Assembly: GCF_020005365.1 (NCBI RefSeq)
Contig: NZ_JACNML010000009.1
Location: 62,001 to 126,000, forward strand
Length of the DNA: 64,000 bases
Direction of reading: 5' to 3'
Source of the DNA: Kangiella shandongensis
GTDB taxonomy: Bacteria; Pseudomonadota; Gammaproteobacteria; Enterobacterales; Kangiellaceae
The first letter of the stretch is position 1. Each line of letters opens with the position of its first letter. Below, one piece after another: positions 36,406 through 43,726 of the stretch. The notes beneath the pieces were generated by a model. That model searched no databases. It was not told the DNA's origin and saw only the letters and a program-made list of their open reading frames with translations. The translations under genes were made by a program, and so were the position numbers.

Positions 36406-37206
36406 TTGAAAAAAGAAGCAGTTATACTTATTCATGGCATGGGGCGATCGCATCGCTCAATGAGAAAGCTAGAGGTTTTTTTAAAAGCCAAGGGCTATGT
36501 AACCTACAACCGCAGTTACCCCTCAACGGTGGCCAACGTTGAGCGCTCTGCCGTACACTATATCAACTCAGCGCTGGCTAATATCTCGCACGAATCCATC
36601 TCCACCGTCCACTTTGTAACTCATAGTCTGGGGGGGCTACTGGTACGATATTTCTTATCCAACCACCAGATGAAAAAACTGGGGCGCATTGTTATGCTTT
36701 CCCCGCCCAATCAGGGCTCAGAGGTTGCCGAGCGTTACCGAAAACACTTCTGGTATAAGTGGATAACCGGGATACCTGGACAACAACTATACCAAAATAA
36801 TAACCCGCTCCTTAAAGAACTAAAACCTCTCAAAACCGAGGTAGGCATCATTGCCGGCACTCGCTCATCCGATCCCTGGTTCAACCATGCTTTCGAGCAC
36901 CCCCATGACGGTAAGGTCTCTGTCAATGGTGCTCAACTGCCCGAAATGAAACAAATGATACAGGTCCCTCATGGTCATACATTTATCATGAATAAGGCCA
37001 GCGTTAAAAACCACATTGCTAACTTTTTAGCGACCGGTAACTTTTATCGCCCCACTCAGAAAATTTCCATGTTTAACTTCGTTAAGGATAACAAAGCCAC
37101 TAAACAGTCGGCCGATCCCCGAACTGGCTCAACAAAGAAAGCGCCTCCTCAGCCCTATCCTGAGGCACAAAAAGATGATCATGATGATAAGCAGCCACCA
37201 CGTTAG
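36406..37206 (+). CDS. lipase-like alpha/beta hydrolase
   Basis: A predicted serine hydrolase. The oxyanion HGMGRS motif is near the start, the nucleophile lies in VTHSLGGLLVRYFL (THSLGG, a GxSxG variant with Thr at the first position), and a later His is in VPHGHTFIM. Asp is probably in FEHPHDGKVSV. The arrangement resembles triacylglycerol lipase/PGAP1-like proteins. I place the start at TTG 36406, which has AGGA five nt upstream; a GTG at 36379 would add nine residues. The last about 35 residues are Lys/Pro-rich low complexity and overlap a convergent gene. Confidence 0.75.
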   Translation: MKKEAVILIHGMGRSHRSMRKLEVFLKAKGYVTYNRSYPSTVANVERSAVHYINSALANISHESISTVHFVTHSLGGLLVRYFLSNHQMKKLGRIVMLSPPNQGSEVAERYRKHFWYKWITGIPGQQLYQNNNPLLKELKPLKTEVGIIAGTRSSDPWFNHAFEHPHDGKVSVNGAQLPEMKQMIQVPHGHTFIMNKASVKNHIANFLATGNFYRPTQKISMFNFVKDNKATKQSADPRTGSTKKAPPQPYPEAQKDDHDDKQPPR

Positions 37207-37504
37207 CACTGATACCAGCCCGTGTTAAAACGTCACTGATTGCGGCAGTCATGCCGATCGCACTTAAGCTGGAGTAAACATTTAAACTAATAAGACGCAT
37301 AACCTCCTCCTGCCCATACTGCAGTTCCACGTTCTTTGCCTCTTTCTCTGTACAAACAAAACTCAGCCCTTCGGCTTCCTGAAACGTTGCTAGCGGCTTG
37401 ACACCCGGAGGAATACCGGCCTTACTCGTACAGAAAACATAAAGCTCCTGATGCAGCTCAGGCTGTAAATCGGATAGCAAAGTCGAAAGATCATTAATAC
37501 TCAT
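37100..37504 (-). CDS. small ACT-domain protein
   Basis: A 134-residue protein resembling the two-ACT DUF2241 family, with MSINDLSTLLSDLQPEL at the start, central GLSFVCTEKEAKNVELQYG, SSLSAIGMTAAISDVLTRAG and the C-terminal HHDHLFVPQDRAEEALSLL. These proteins are thought to bind amino acids; no function is known. The start ATG has GGTGGT upstream and lies after the terminator of the S9 peptidase gene, so the longer upstream reading frame is not used. Its 3' end overlaps the convergent hydrolase by 107 nt. Confidence 0.78.
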   Translation of the reverse strand: MSINDLSTLLSDLQPELHQELYVFCTSKAGIPPGVKPLATFQEAEGLSFVCTEKEAKNVELQYGQEEVMRLISLNVYSSLSAIGMTAAISDVLTRAGISANVVAAYHHDHLFVPQDRAEEALSLLSQFGDRPTV

Positions 37505-37529
37505 ACCACCATCTCTATTATATAAAAAA

Positions 37530-37560
37530 ATCCCGCAACTCCTGACAAGTTGCGGGATTG
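37530..37560 (-). terminator. terminator of the S9 peptidase gene
   Basis: On the minus strand AATCCCGCAACT and AGTTGCGGGATT form a 12-bp stem, then a run of seven T. It lies 24 nt after the peptidase stop and before the ACT gene start. Confidence 0.9.
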
Positions 37561-37583
37561 AGTTAAGCGAGTCAAGGCTCTTA

Positions 37584-39659
37584 TTACGCTTCGTCTTTAT
37601 CAGACTCAGTTGCCTCACTGATTTCTTCCAGCTTTTTCTCGTGCTTAAGATCATAAACCGGCGGCTCGCCACCCTCACCTTTCAGGTAGTGATTCATCCA
37701 GCGTTGCATACGCAATGAATAGTCATACTGGCCGGCGGCTTTACGGTTACCATGCCCCTCTCCGGGATACAGCACCAGGCGTACGGGAGCCTGGCCTAAC
37801 GTTTTAACGTAGCGATATAACTCCATTGACTGTGATGGGTGAACTCGAGTATCCGAGTCGCCGTGCATAATCAACAATGGCGTTTTTGCATTTTTTACGT
37901 GATAGATAGGGCTGGTTTCAAGCATCCACTGATAATCATCCCAAGGCCATGCACGTGCGTGTACTGCGTGCATTTCGTTTGGAATATCCGTCGTACCGAA
38001 CTTGGACAACTGGTTAGAAATACCAACAAACATGACCGCAGCGGCATAGTGATCCGATAACTTAGTCGCTGACCAGGCGGTAGCGTAACCGCCATAAGAA
38101 CCACCGGTAATACCAACTTTATCGCTATCAACCATACCCTTTTCTACAAGCGCTAACTTACCGTCTAAGATATCGGTAAACTCAGGGTCAGCGTAAGCAT
38201 GCTGATCTAAGCGGGCAAATTCATCGCCACGCCCGGTACTCCCTCGATAGTTCGGGATAAAGGCAAAGTAACCCTGTGCTGACATGGCCTGAATTGGCGA
38301 TGCATAATTCGTATTCCAGCCGTTCGAACGATGGGATTCAGGCCCACCATGGATGTAAGCCACCATTGGGTAGCTTTCGCCTTCTTCATAATCCAGCGGA
38401 TAAACCAGCACGCCCTGCAACTTAAGCCCATCGCGCGCTTCATATTCGAACGCTTCCTGTTTCGCAAGCGCAACCTTATCCAACCAAGGGTTTGAATTAG
38501 TCAAACGCTTCATACCAGCCGCCGTTACTGCAAACAGTTCCCGAGGGTGCTGAGCTGTATCGGCTAATACATAAAGCGCGCCATTATTGGCCACACTCAG
38601 TTTACGCTGGATCCCCTTGCCAAAGTCGATCACAGCACGATCGGCGATTCGGCGTTTTAGAGCCGTTTTGACCACTCGACTCTCTAAGCCTTTATGCTCG
38701 ATATAAATAAGATCATCATCATGCCAGGCAATATCCATCACATGGCTATTGGTGTTCTTTACTTTTTTATATATCTCGCCGTCGCCAACGTTACCCACAT
38801 ACACAGCTCCAGCCGTTGGGTCGTTGTAATCATTAGCCCCTAAGAAAGCCACCTGCTTACCATCTGTCGACCAGATAGCCTTACCCTGCTTACCTTCTGT
38901 GTCGAAACCAGTAATAACATTGCCTTCCAAATCAATAACTTGAAGAGACTTCTTCATGTAAATATCATCAATTAAAGGTGTCGGCGAGGTTTGAACCAAT
39001 AACTGATCATTGACTGGACTGAACTTTGCGCTGATAACACTGCCTTCAATTTCCAACTTTGATGGCTCCGCTTCATCGTTATTCAGAGGATATAACCAGG
39101 CATGAACGTTATTGATGTCTTCCTCATACACCTTCGCCTGGAAGCCTTTTTGGACCAGTTTTTCCGTATGCTCTGGCAACTCTTCTGACGCAATAAAGAC
39201 TAACTTATCGCCTTTCTTGTTCAGAGTATAACTTAAGATATTGTTTTTAATGCCGACCACTTTTTGCGACTCACCGCCGTCAACAGCGATACTGTAAACA
39301 CCGGCAAAAGTATCGTCATTGCGCATGGCAATGTAGTAAATACGTTTGCTGTCTTTCGACCAGTGTACTGAACCAATATTCACCTTGCCCGTAATAAACG
39401 GCTTTGCTTCACCGCCAACCGGCTTAACGTATAGCTCTGCCCAGGCAGGACCATCATCATCAACATATGGCTCGCGCTTCTTGCTCTGGGTATAAGCAAT
39501 CCACTTGCCGTCCGGTGATACATTGACCGAGTTAACTGACTCGATTTTAGCGATATCTTCTAGAGTCAGGCCTTTTTCTTCAGCAGCTTGAGCTTTCACC
39601 GAAGCCATTGAAGAAATTGCAGCCAACCCTATGAAAAACAGGATTTTTTTCATTGTCAT
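37584..39659 (-). CDS. secreted S9-family (acylaminoacyl/dipeptidyl) peptidase
   Basis: A 691-residue prolyl-oligopeptidase-type enzyme with a signal peptide (cleavage near AQA-A, residue 25). The N-terminal half is a beta-propeller with TolB-like repeats (VNVSPDGKWIAYTQ, IWSTDGKQVAFLG). The C-terminal hydrolase has Ser in GITGGSYGGYATAWS, Asp in MHGDSDTRVHPSQS and His in LYPGEGHGNRKA, a complete triad. It would release short peptides or acyl-amino acids in the periplasm. Start is MTM or the second Met; both have weak sites. Confidence 0.9.
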   Translation of the reverse strand: MTMKKILFFIGLAAISSMASVKAQAAEEKGLTLEDIAKIESVNSVNVSPDGKWIAYTQSKKREPYVDDDGPAWAELYVKPVGGEAKPFITGKVNIGSVHWSKDSKRIYYIAMRNDDTFAGVYSIAVDGGESQKVVGIKNNILSYTLNKKGDKLVFIASEELPEHTEKLVQKGFQAKVYEEDINNVHAWLYPLNNDEAEPSKLEIEGSVISAKFSPVNDQLLVQTSPTPLIDDIYMKKSLQVIDLEGNVITGFDTEGKQGKAIWSTDGKQVAFLGANDYNDPTAGAVYVGNVGDGEIYKKVKNTNSHVMDIAWHDDDLIYIEHKGLESRVVKTALKRRIADRAVIDFGKGIQRKLSVANNGALYVLADTAQHPRELFAVTAAGMKRLTNSNPWLDKVALAKQEAFEYEARDGLKLQGVLVYPLDYEEGESYPMVAYIHGGPESHRSNGWNTNYASPIQAMSAQGYFAFIPNYRGSTGRGDEFARLDQHAYADPEFTDILDGKLALVEKGMVDSDKVGITGGSYGGYATAWSATKLSDHYAAAVMFVGISNQLSKFGTTDIPNEMHAVHARAWPWDDYQWMLETSPIYHVKNAKTPLLIMHGDSDTRVHPSQSMELYRYVKTLGQAPVRLVLYPGEGHGNRKAAGQYDYSLRMQRWMNHYLKGEGGEPPVYDLKHEKKLEEISEATESDKDEA

Positions 39660-39815
39660 CTCTATGTTTTTAGGATTTCGAGGTTAGCATATTAGAAAAT
39701 GTGAACTAGATCTAGACGTTCTCGTGAATAGTGCAGGTAAATGTAAATCAGGATTGTTACAAACTGTTACAATTAGCTCGTAGCCAAATTTAAAGGTGTC
39801 ATTTAAAGTACTTCT

Positions 39816-39921
39816 TGAGTGTAACGATTAATTTACCCCCTAATCGTACGCTCGCATCTCAAAATATCTCCTTCTCATTTTGAGACGCGACTTTAAGCCC
39901 CCGTTTTGGGGGCTTTTTTCT
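39816..39921 (+). ncRNA. candidate small RNA with three hairpins
   Basis: On the plus strand, hairpin 1 is ACGATTA/TAATCGT (39824-39847), hairpin 2 is CGCaTCTCAAAAT/ATTTTGAGAcGCG (39853-39889, one mismatch), and a terminator AAGCCCCC/GGGGGCTT plus T-run ends near 39921. No ORF precedes the terminator on this strand. The loop of hairpin 2 is ATCTCCTTCTC and of hairpin 1 ATTTACCCCC, both C-rich, complementary to Shine-Dalgarno sequences. The promoter is not clear: GTGTCA-18-TGTAAC at about 39796-39825 is poor. A role for the terminator in the downstream region is also possible. Confidence 0.45.
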
Positions 39922-39927
39922 TTATTA

Positions 39928-40191
39928 TCAATCCGTTATCTGCATTCTAACGCACGCATCAAATATGGGCCGATAAATGGCCTCCAGCTCAGCAAACGTA
40001 AAATGGTTTCCGTGCTTTTGATAAAGCGCCGAGACAATGGCTTTTTCTCTCTCAGGCTGTCGAGCGCTCATCCCCTGCTCCCGTTTATGCGCAACCAATG
40101 ACTGCACTAACTCTGCTCTCTGTTCAATTAACTGTACGAGCTTCTCATCCAGCTGGTCAATTTCCTCACGAACTGCATCTACCGAATACAT
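39928..40191 (-). CDS. monofunctional chorismate mutase (AroQ type)
   Basis: An 87-residue helical protein that converts chorismate to prephenate. The AroQ pattern is visible: VDAVREEIDQLDEKLVQLIE with Arg at position 8, EQRAELVQSLVAHKRE with the catalytic Arg and Lys, and RQPEREKAIVSAL. The length fits stand-alone AroQ enzymes. It is separate from the chorismate mutase domain of pheA 3.5 kb away, so the genome has two enzymes. A CAAGGGTAG ribosome site supports the ATG. Confidence 0.85.
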   Translation of the reverse strand: MYSVDAVREEIDQLDEKLVQLIEQRAELVQSLVAHKREQGMSARQPEREKAIVSALYQKHGNHFTFAELEAIYRPIFDACVRMQITD

Positions 40192-40276
40192 ATCTACCCT
40201 TGTGACGAATAAATCATGGTAACCTTTTCTTATTATAGTAGAATTACGCTCAATATGTTGAATCCATTATGACAGC

Positions 40277-41005
40277 ATGAGTAAAACAGACGATATATAC
40301 GCGAACCCCTTAGATCAGGTCGATACCTTTCGCTTCGATCAGAAAGTAGTTGAAGTCTTTCCAGACATGATCAAGCGATCTGTACCCGGCTATACCACTA
40401 TTATCGATGGTATCGGACAGCTGGCAAAGAAATACGTCCAGCCGAACAGCCGAATCTACGATCTCGGTTGCTCATTGGGTGCTGCGACTCTGGCAATTCG
40501 TCAGGCAATTACCGTGCCCGATTGCCAGATCATGGCTGTTGATAATTCAAAAGCCATGATCGAGCGTTGTCAGTCAATCCAGTCAGGCTATAACTTTGAA
40601 ACGCCTGTGGATGTTCAGGAAGCCGATATCAACGATATCGAATTTGAAAATGCCAGTTTTGTCGTACTGAACTTTACACTGCAATTTTTACCTCGCGACC
40701 AGAGACAAAACCTCATCAATAAGATTTACAGCGGACTCAATGATGGTGGAGCTCTGGTACTATCAGAAAAGCTCACTATGGGGTTTTCTGAAATCGATCA
40801 AAATATTATTGATATCCACCATAACTTTAAAAAACAAAATGGTTACAGTGATATGGAGATTGCACAAAAGCGCGCTGCGCTGGAAAATGTATTGATTCCC
40901 GATACCCGCGAACAGCACTACCAGCGCTTCAAATCAGCAGGCTTCAGCCAATACGACACCTGGTTCCAATACTATAATTTCGCTTCGTTAATTGCCGTAA
41001 AATAG
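40277..41005 (+). CDS. cmoA: carboxy-S-adenosylmethionine synthase
   Basis: Makes carboxy-SAM from SAM and prephenate; the product is used by CmoB to modify uridine 34 in tRNAs. The 242-residue protein has the motif IYDLGCSLGAATLAIRQA near 59, and N-terminal DTFRFDQKVVEVFPDMI. The gene pairs with cmoB, which starts 2 nt after its stop. The nearby chorismate mutase gene is notable because its product, prephenate, is the substrate, though this may be coincidence. Confidence 0.95.
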   Translation: MSKTDDIYANPLDQVDTFRFDQKVVEVFPDMIKRSVPGYTTIIDGIGQLAKKYVQPNSRIYDLGCSLGAATLAIRQAITVPDCQIMAVDNSKAMIERCQSIQSGYNFETPVDVQEADINDIEFENASFVVLNFTLQFLPRDQRQNLINKIYSGLNDGGALVLSEKLTMGFSEIDQNIIDIHHNFKKQNGYSDMEIAQKRAALENVLIPDTREQHYQRFKSAGFSQYDTWFQYYNFASLIAVK

Positions 41006-41006
41006 C

Positions 41007-42002
41007 ATGATAAATTTCAGTGATACCTACAACGCTATAGCCAATACCCGCTTACACCTGTGGGTTGATGACTTTAAAAACGCCGTTCATAAACGCATGG
41101 GTGACTATACTCATGGCAACATTACCCAGTGGATAGAGCTATTAAAGCAGCTCCCCGACATCGAGCCGGACAGCATAGACATCACAAATAAAGTATCTAT
41201 TGGCTCGCGAGAACAGCTCACAGATGGCGAGCAACAAAAACTGGAGCAGCTATTAAAACAATTTCACCCATGGCGTAAAGGCCCTTATCACTTATTTGGG
41301 CAGCATATTGATACCGAATGGCGCTCAGACTGGAAGTGGGATCGTATCAAAGATCATATTTCACCACTCGACGATCGCATGGTATTGGATGTCGGCTGTG
41401 GCAACGGCTACCACTGCTGGCGCATGGCCGCGCAAAACCCCAGACTGGTTCTAGGGATTGACCCGTCACAATTGTTTTTAATGCAGTTTGCCGTCATGCA
41501 AAAATACTTGGAGCAATACCCAATCCATTACCTGCCAGTTGGCCTTGAATACTTGCCACAAAATCTGGACAAGCAGGGTTTTGATACAATTTTTTCGATG
41601 GGTGTACTGTATCACCGCCGCTCACCGATCGATCATATCCTCCACCTGAAAAACCTGCTTAAGCCAGGTGGCGAACTGGTATTGGAAACATTGGTTATCG
41701 ACGGCGAAGACGATCAATGCTTAATCCCTAAAGACCGATATGCACAGATGAATAATGTCTGGTTTATTCCAACCACAGGCATGCTCAAAAACTGGATGAA
41801 AAAATGCGGTCTGGAGGATGTACAAGTTGCTAATGTCTCAACGACCAGTACCGAAGAACAAAGGGCAACCGACTGGATGACATTTCAGTCGCTGGAAGAT
41901 TACCTTGATCCGCAAGATAGGACTCTAACCATCGAAGGCTACCCCGCTCCCAAGCGGGCCTTTATAATTGCCCAAAAACCACTGCGTAAGAATAAGAAAT
42001 AA
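41007..42002 (+). CDS. cmoB: tRNA U34 carboxymethyltransferase
   Basis: Transfers the carboxymethyl group from carboxy-SAM to 5-hydroxyuridine 34 of tRNA, giving cmo5U. The 331-residue protein has PWRKGPYHLFGQHIDTEWRS, the SAM-fold motif VLDVGCGNGYHCWRMA near 129, and MGVLYHRRSPIDHILHLKN, all characteristic of CmoB. It is directly coupled to cmoA. The following rluA starts 2 nt after its stop, so the three form an operon. Confidence 0.95.
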   Translation: MINFSDTYNAIANTRLHLWVDDFKNAVHKRMGDYTHGNITQWIELLKQLPDIEPDSIDITNKVSIGSREQLTDGEQQKLEQLLKQFHPWRKGPYHLFGQHIDTEWRSDWKWDRIKDHISPLDDRMVLDVGCGNGYHCWRMAAQNPRLVLGIDPSQLFLMQFAVMQKYLEQYPIHYLPVGLEYLPQNLDKQGFDTIFSMGVLYHRRSPIDHILHLKNLLKPGGELVLETLVIDGEDDQCLIPKDRYAQMNNVWFIPTTGMLKNWMKKCGLEDVQVANVSTTSTEEQRATDWMTFQSLEDYLDPQDRTLTIEGYPAPKRAFIIAQKPLRKNKK

Positions 42003-42003
42003 T

Positions 42004-42696
42004 ATGGCTGAGTCAAACCAGGAAAGTTATCACGTAGTGCCGTTTTGTCCGGCTCCCGTACGCATTATCAAGCCCAATAAGCATTTTTTGTTTGTGGCAA
42101 AGCCTGCCGGCCTGTTAACCATCCCCGGCCGTCGTGAAGAGAACAAAGACTGCCTCATTACCCGCTTACAAAGTCATCACAAGTCGAAAACAGCGACGGT
42201 GGTTCACCGCCTCGATATGGCAACGTCAGGCATTATGGTGGTAGCCCTAAGCAAAATGGCTCACCGAGAAATAAGTCGCCAGTTTGAGCATCGTGAAACT
42301 CAGAAACACTACATCGCCATGGTCGATGGTATCGTTGAAAAGGATGAAGGCGTGATTGATCTACCCATGATTGCCGACTGGCCGAACCGACCCAAACAAA
42401 AAATTGACTTTGAACAGGGAAAAAAAGCAGTCACCGAATGGAAGGTTCTTGAGCGCGATCATGAAAACCAACGAACACGCCTGAAACTAATCCCCATAAC
42501 TGGGCGTAGCCATCAACTGCGTTTACACTGCTTTGAACTGGGGCACCCTATTCTCGGTTGCAATCTTTACCATAAAAACGGTTCCGAAAAGAAAGCTTCC
42601 AGGCTCTTACTTCACGCTGAGAGTCTAACAATTAAGCACCCCAAAACAGGAGAACCAGTAACAGCATCAGCCCCTTGTACATTTTTGCTTGATTAA
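42004..42696 (+). CDS. rluA: 23S rRNA/tRNA pseudouridine synthase A
   Basis: A 230-residue pseudouridine synthase. It has the catalytic motif VHRLDMATSGIMVVAL (Asp near 61), LPMIADWPNRPKQK, and PITGRSHQLRLHCFELGHPI, matching E. coli RluA more closely than RluC/RluD because of the PNRPKQK segment and the lack of an N-terminal S4 domain. It would modify position 746 of 23S rRNA and position 32 of some tRNAs. The start at 42004 follows cmoB's stop; a frame upstream from 41968 overlaps cmoB and is not used. Confidence 0.9.
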   Translation: MAESNQESYHVVPFCPAPVRIIKPNKHFLFVAKPAGLLTIPGRREENKDCLITRLQSHHKSKTATVVHRLDMATSGIMVVALSKMAHREISRQFEHRETQKHYIAMVDGIVEKDEGVIDLPMIADWPNRPKQKIDFEQGKKAVTEWKVLERDHENQRTRLKLIPITGRSHQLRLHCFELGHPILGCNLYHKNGSEKKASRLLLHAESLTIKHPKTGEPVTASAPCTFLLD

Positions 42697-42735
42697 AATC
42701 GGAAGAATTGTAAAAATACCGCGCACTTGACTAGA

Positions 42736-42746
42736 CACCCGTAGCT
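42736..42746 (+). repeat. 11-nt copy of the tRNA-Arg 5' end
   Basis: CACCCGTAGCT occurs here and again at 42840-42850 within the tRNA-Arg(CCG) gene. The following bases diverge. It may be a truncated remnant of a second tRNA copy. Confidence 0.5.
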
Positions 42747-42793
42747 GGGTCTGCCCCACGGGGTACAGTTGGACGGAACGAAGTTCCAAGAAT

Positions 42794-42829
42794 TATCAGT
42801 TAACTGATAGATTAAAAAGAAGTTACATT
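42794..42829 (+). promoter_or_regulatory. candidate tRNA-Arg(CCG) promoter
   Basis: TTAACT at 42800-42805 and TACATT at 42824-42829, spacer 18 nt, place the start site about 42836, three nt before the tRNA. The -35 box lies inside the perfect palindrome TATCAGTTAACTGATA (42794-42809), which might also be an operator. Confidence 0.5.
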
Positions 42830-42838
42830 ATCAATTAC

Positions 42839-42915
42839 GCACCCGTAGCTCAGTTGGATAGAGCGTCGCCCTCCGGAGGCGAAGGCCGCAGGTTCGACTC
42901 CTGCCGGGTGCGCCA
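42839..42915 (+). tRNA. tRNA-Arg (anticodon CCG)
   Basis: A 77-nt cloverleaf with acceptor GCACCCG/CGGGTGC, discriminator G and encoded CCA. The anticodon arm TCGCC-CTCCGGA-GGCGA gives CCG, which reads CGG. D-loop and T-loop (GGTTCGACTCC) are normal. It lies between rluA and a convergent gene, and is probably transcribed alone. Confidence 0.97.
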
Positions 42916-42925
42916 TTTACTGATT

Positions 42926-43432
42926 CTAGATAGCCTTCCCTAAATCAAACTTTGACTTTTTCTCGACTTCTTTAAAGTGCTCTACGGCATGCTCAACGGC
43001 TTTATCAATTTCCTCCTGATACTCGCTTTCCAAAAGCATCATATCTCGGGTAAAGGCCATCTTCTGCCGCTTTTCTAATTCTACCCAGGCCTGATGTGTT
43101 GGAATATGTTCGGTTTTATCATAAATGGTATAGAAGATCGCAAAAGGTTTACGACTGTCTTCATCCAGCCGTAGCTGATCAATTAATACCTTAAGACGAA
43201 TACATCCTTCAATCGTCGGGCACTGTCCTTGCTGCATCCCTTTAGCAATGGTAACGATACTTTCAATCACAGAGTTCAATTGAGCCTGCTGCTTTATAGC
43301 AAAATCGGATTCTGCAGATTTCACTATTCTTTTTTGCTGTCTTAACTTAACCAACAGATAAGTTGCATAAACAGCCAGACAAAGTGTTATAAAAGATGCG
43401 ATATAGTAAAAAATGGTCATATAGTAGGTCAC
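42926..43432 (-). CDS. DUF2489-like membrane-anchored protein
   Basis: A 168-residue protein with an N-terminal hydrophobic segment (about 5-27) followed by a charged helical cytoplasmic part. The core resembles DUF2489: SIVTIAKGMQQGQCPTIEGC, then IRLKVLIDQLRL and HIPTHQAWVELEKRQKMAF, where the C-x6-C spacing and the HIPTHQA motif are conserved. Nothing is known of its function. It is convergent with the tRNA-Arg gene. Confidence 0.75.
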   Translation of the reverse strand: MTYYMTIFYYIASFITLCLAVYATYLLVKLRQQKRIVKSAESDFAIKQQAQLNSVIESIVTIAKGMQQGQCPTIEGCIRLKVLIDQLRLDEDSRKPFAIFYTIYDKTEHIPTHQAWVELEKRQKMAFTRDMMLLESEYQEEIDKAVEHAVEHFKEVEKKSKFDLGKAI

Positions 43433-43530
43433 TAGTAATACTTGTCGCTAGGATACCGGTATTCTGCTGGCTTTTATAGTAGAACCACGCCCATTTTTGC
43501 TGCGTTCCTGGCCTTATAACTAATTAAACA

Positions 43531-43560
43531 TTGACTTAATTGAAAACTTGAGTGTAGTAT
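43531..43560 (+). promoter_or_regulatory. candidate pheA operon promoter
   Basis: TTGACT at 43531-43536 and TAGTAT at 43555-43560, 18-nt spacer. The predicted start (about 43567-43568) coincides with the ATG of the leader peptide, suggesting a leaderless leader mRNA. Confidence 0.6.
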
Positions 43561-43567
43561 CGAAGTC

Positions 43568-43642
43568 ATGAATATAGTAGCACAGCAATTTTATTTTTAC
43601 TTTTTTACTCCAGATTCGTTGGGAGGAGCTGTGTTCGTCTAA
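43568..43642 (+). CDS. pheA leader peptide (Phe/Tyr-rich)
   Basis: A 24-codon ORF ending in TAA at 43640-43642. Codons 8-13 are TTT TAT TTT TAC TTT TTT (Phe Tyr Phe Tyr Phe Phe), and codon 23 is another Phe. This is the signature of a leader peptide of an aromatic amino acid attenuator, comparable in role but not in sequence to enterobacterial pheL. No clear Shine-Dalgarno precedes the ATG; the start may be leaderless. The regions after the Phe/Tyr run make the antiterminator. Confidence 0.8.
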   Translation: MNIVAQQFYFYFFTPDSLGGAVFV

Positions 43643-43691
43643 AGAAAATTGAGCATCGCAAGAAAACCTCCCAACTGGGAGGTTTTTTTTT
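43618..43691 (+). promoter_or_regulatory. Phe/Tyr transcription attenuator of pheA
   Basis: GTTGGGAGG (43618-43626) pairs with CCTCCCAAC (43667-43675) as a 9-bp antiterminator. The same CCTCCC also forms the 10-bp terminator stem AAAACCTCCC/GGGAGGTTTT (43663-43686), loop AACT, followed by a T-run to 43691. The two are mutually exclusive. A ribosome stalled on the Phe/Tyr codons leaves the first strand free, so it can pair and read-through occurs; a ribosome reaching the stop covers the strand and the terminator forms. Confidence 0.85.
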
Positions 43692-43726
43692 GCCTGATTA
43701 TTTTAAGAGAGTATGTAGAGTTGACT

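Noticed and set aside
37505-37678. Longer upstream extension of the ACT protein
   Set aside because: It crosses a strong intrinsic terminator and has no homology-like sequence; the ATG at 37504 has a GGTGG site.
43649-43726. Upstream start for pheA at 43649
   Set aside because: The extension would run through the terminator hairpin of the attenuator and does not match chorismate mutase.
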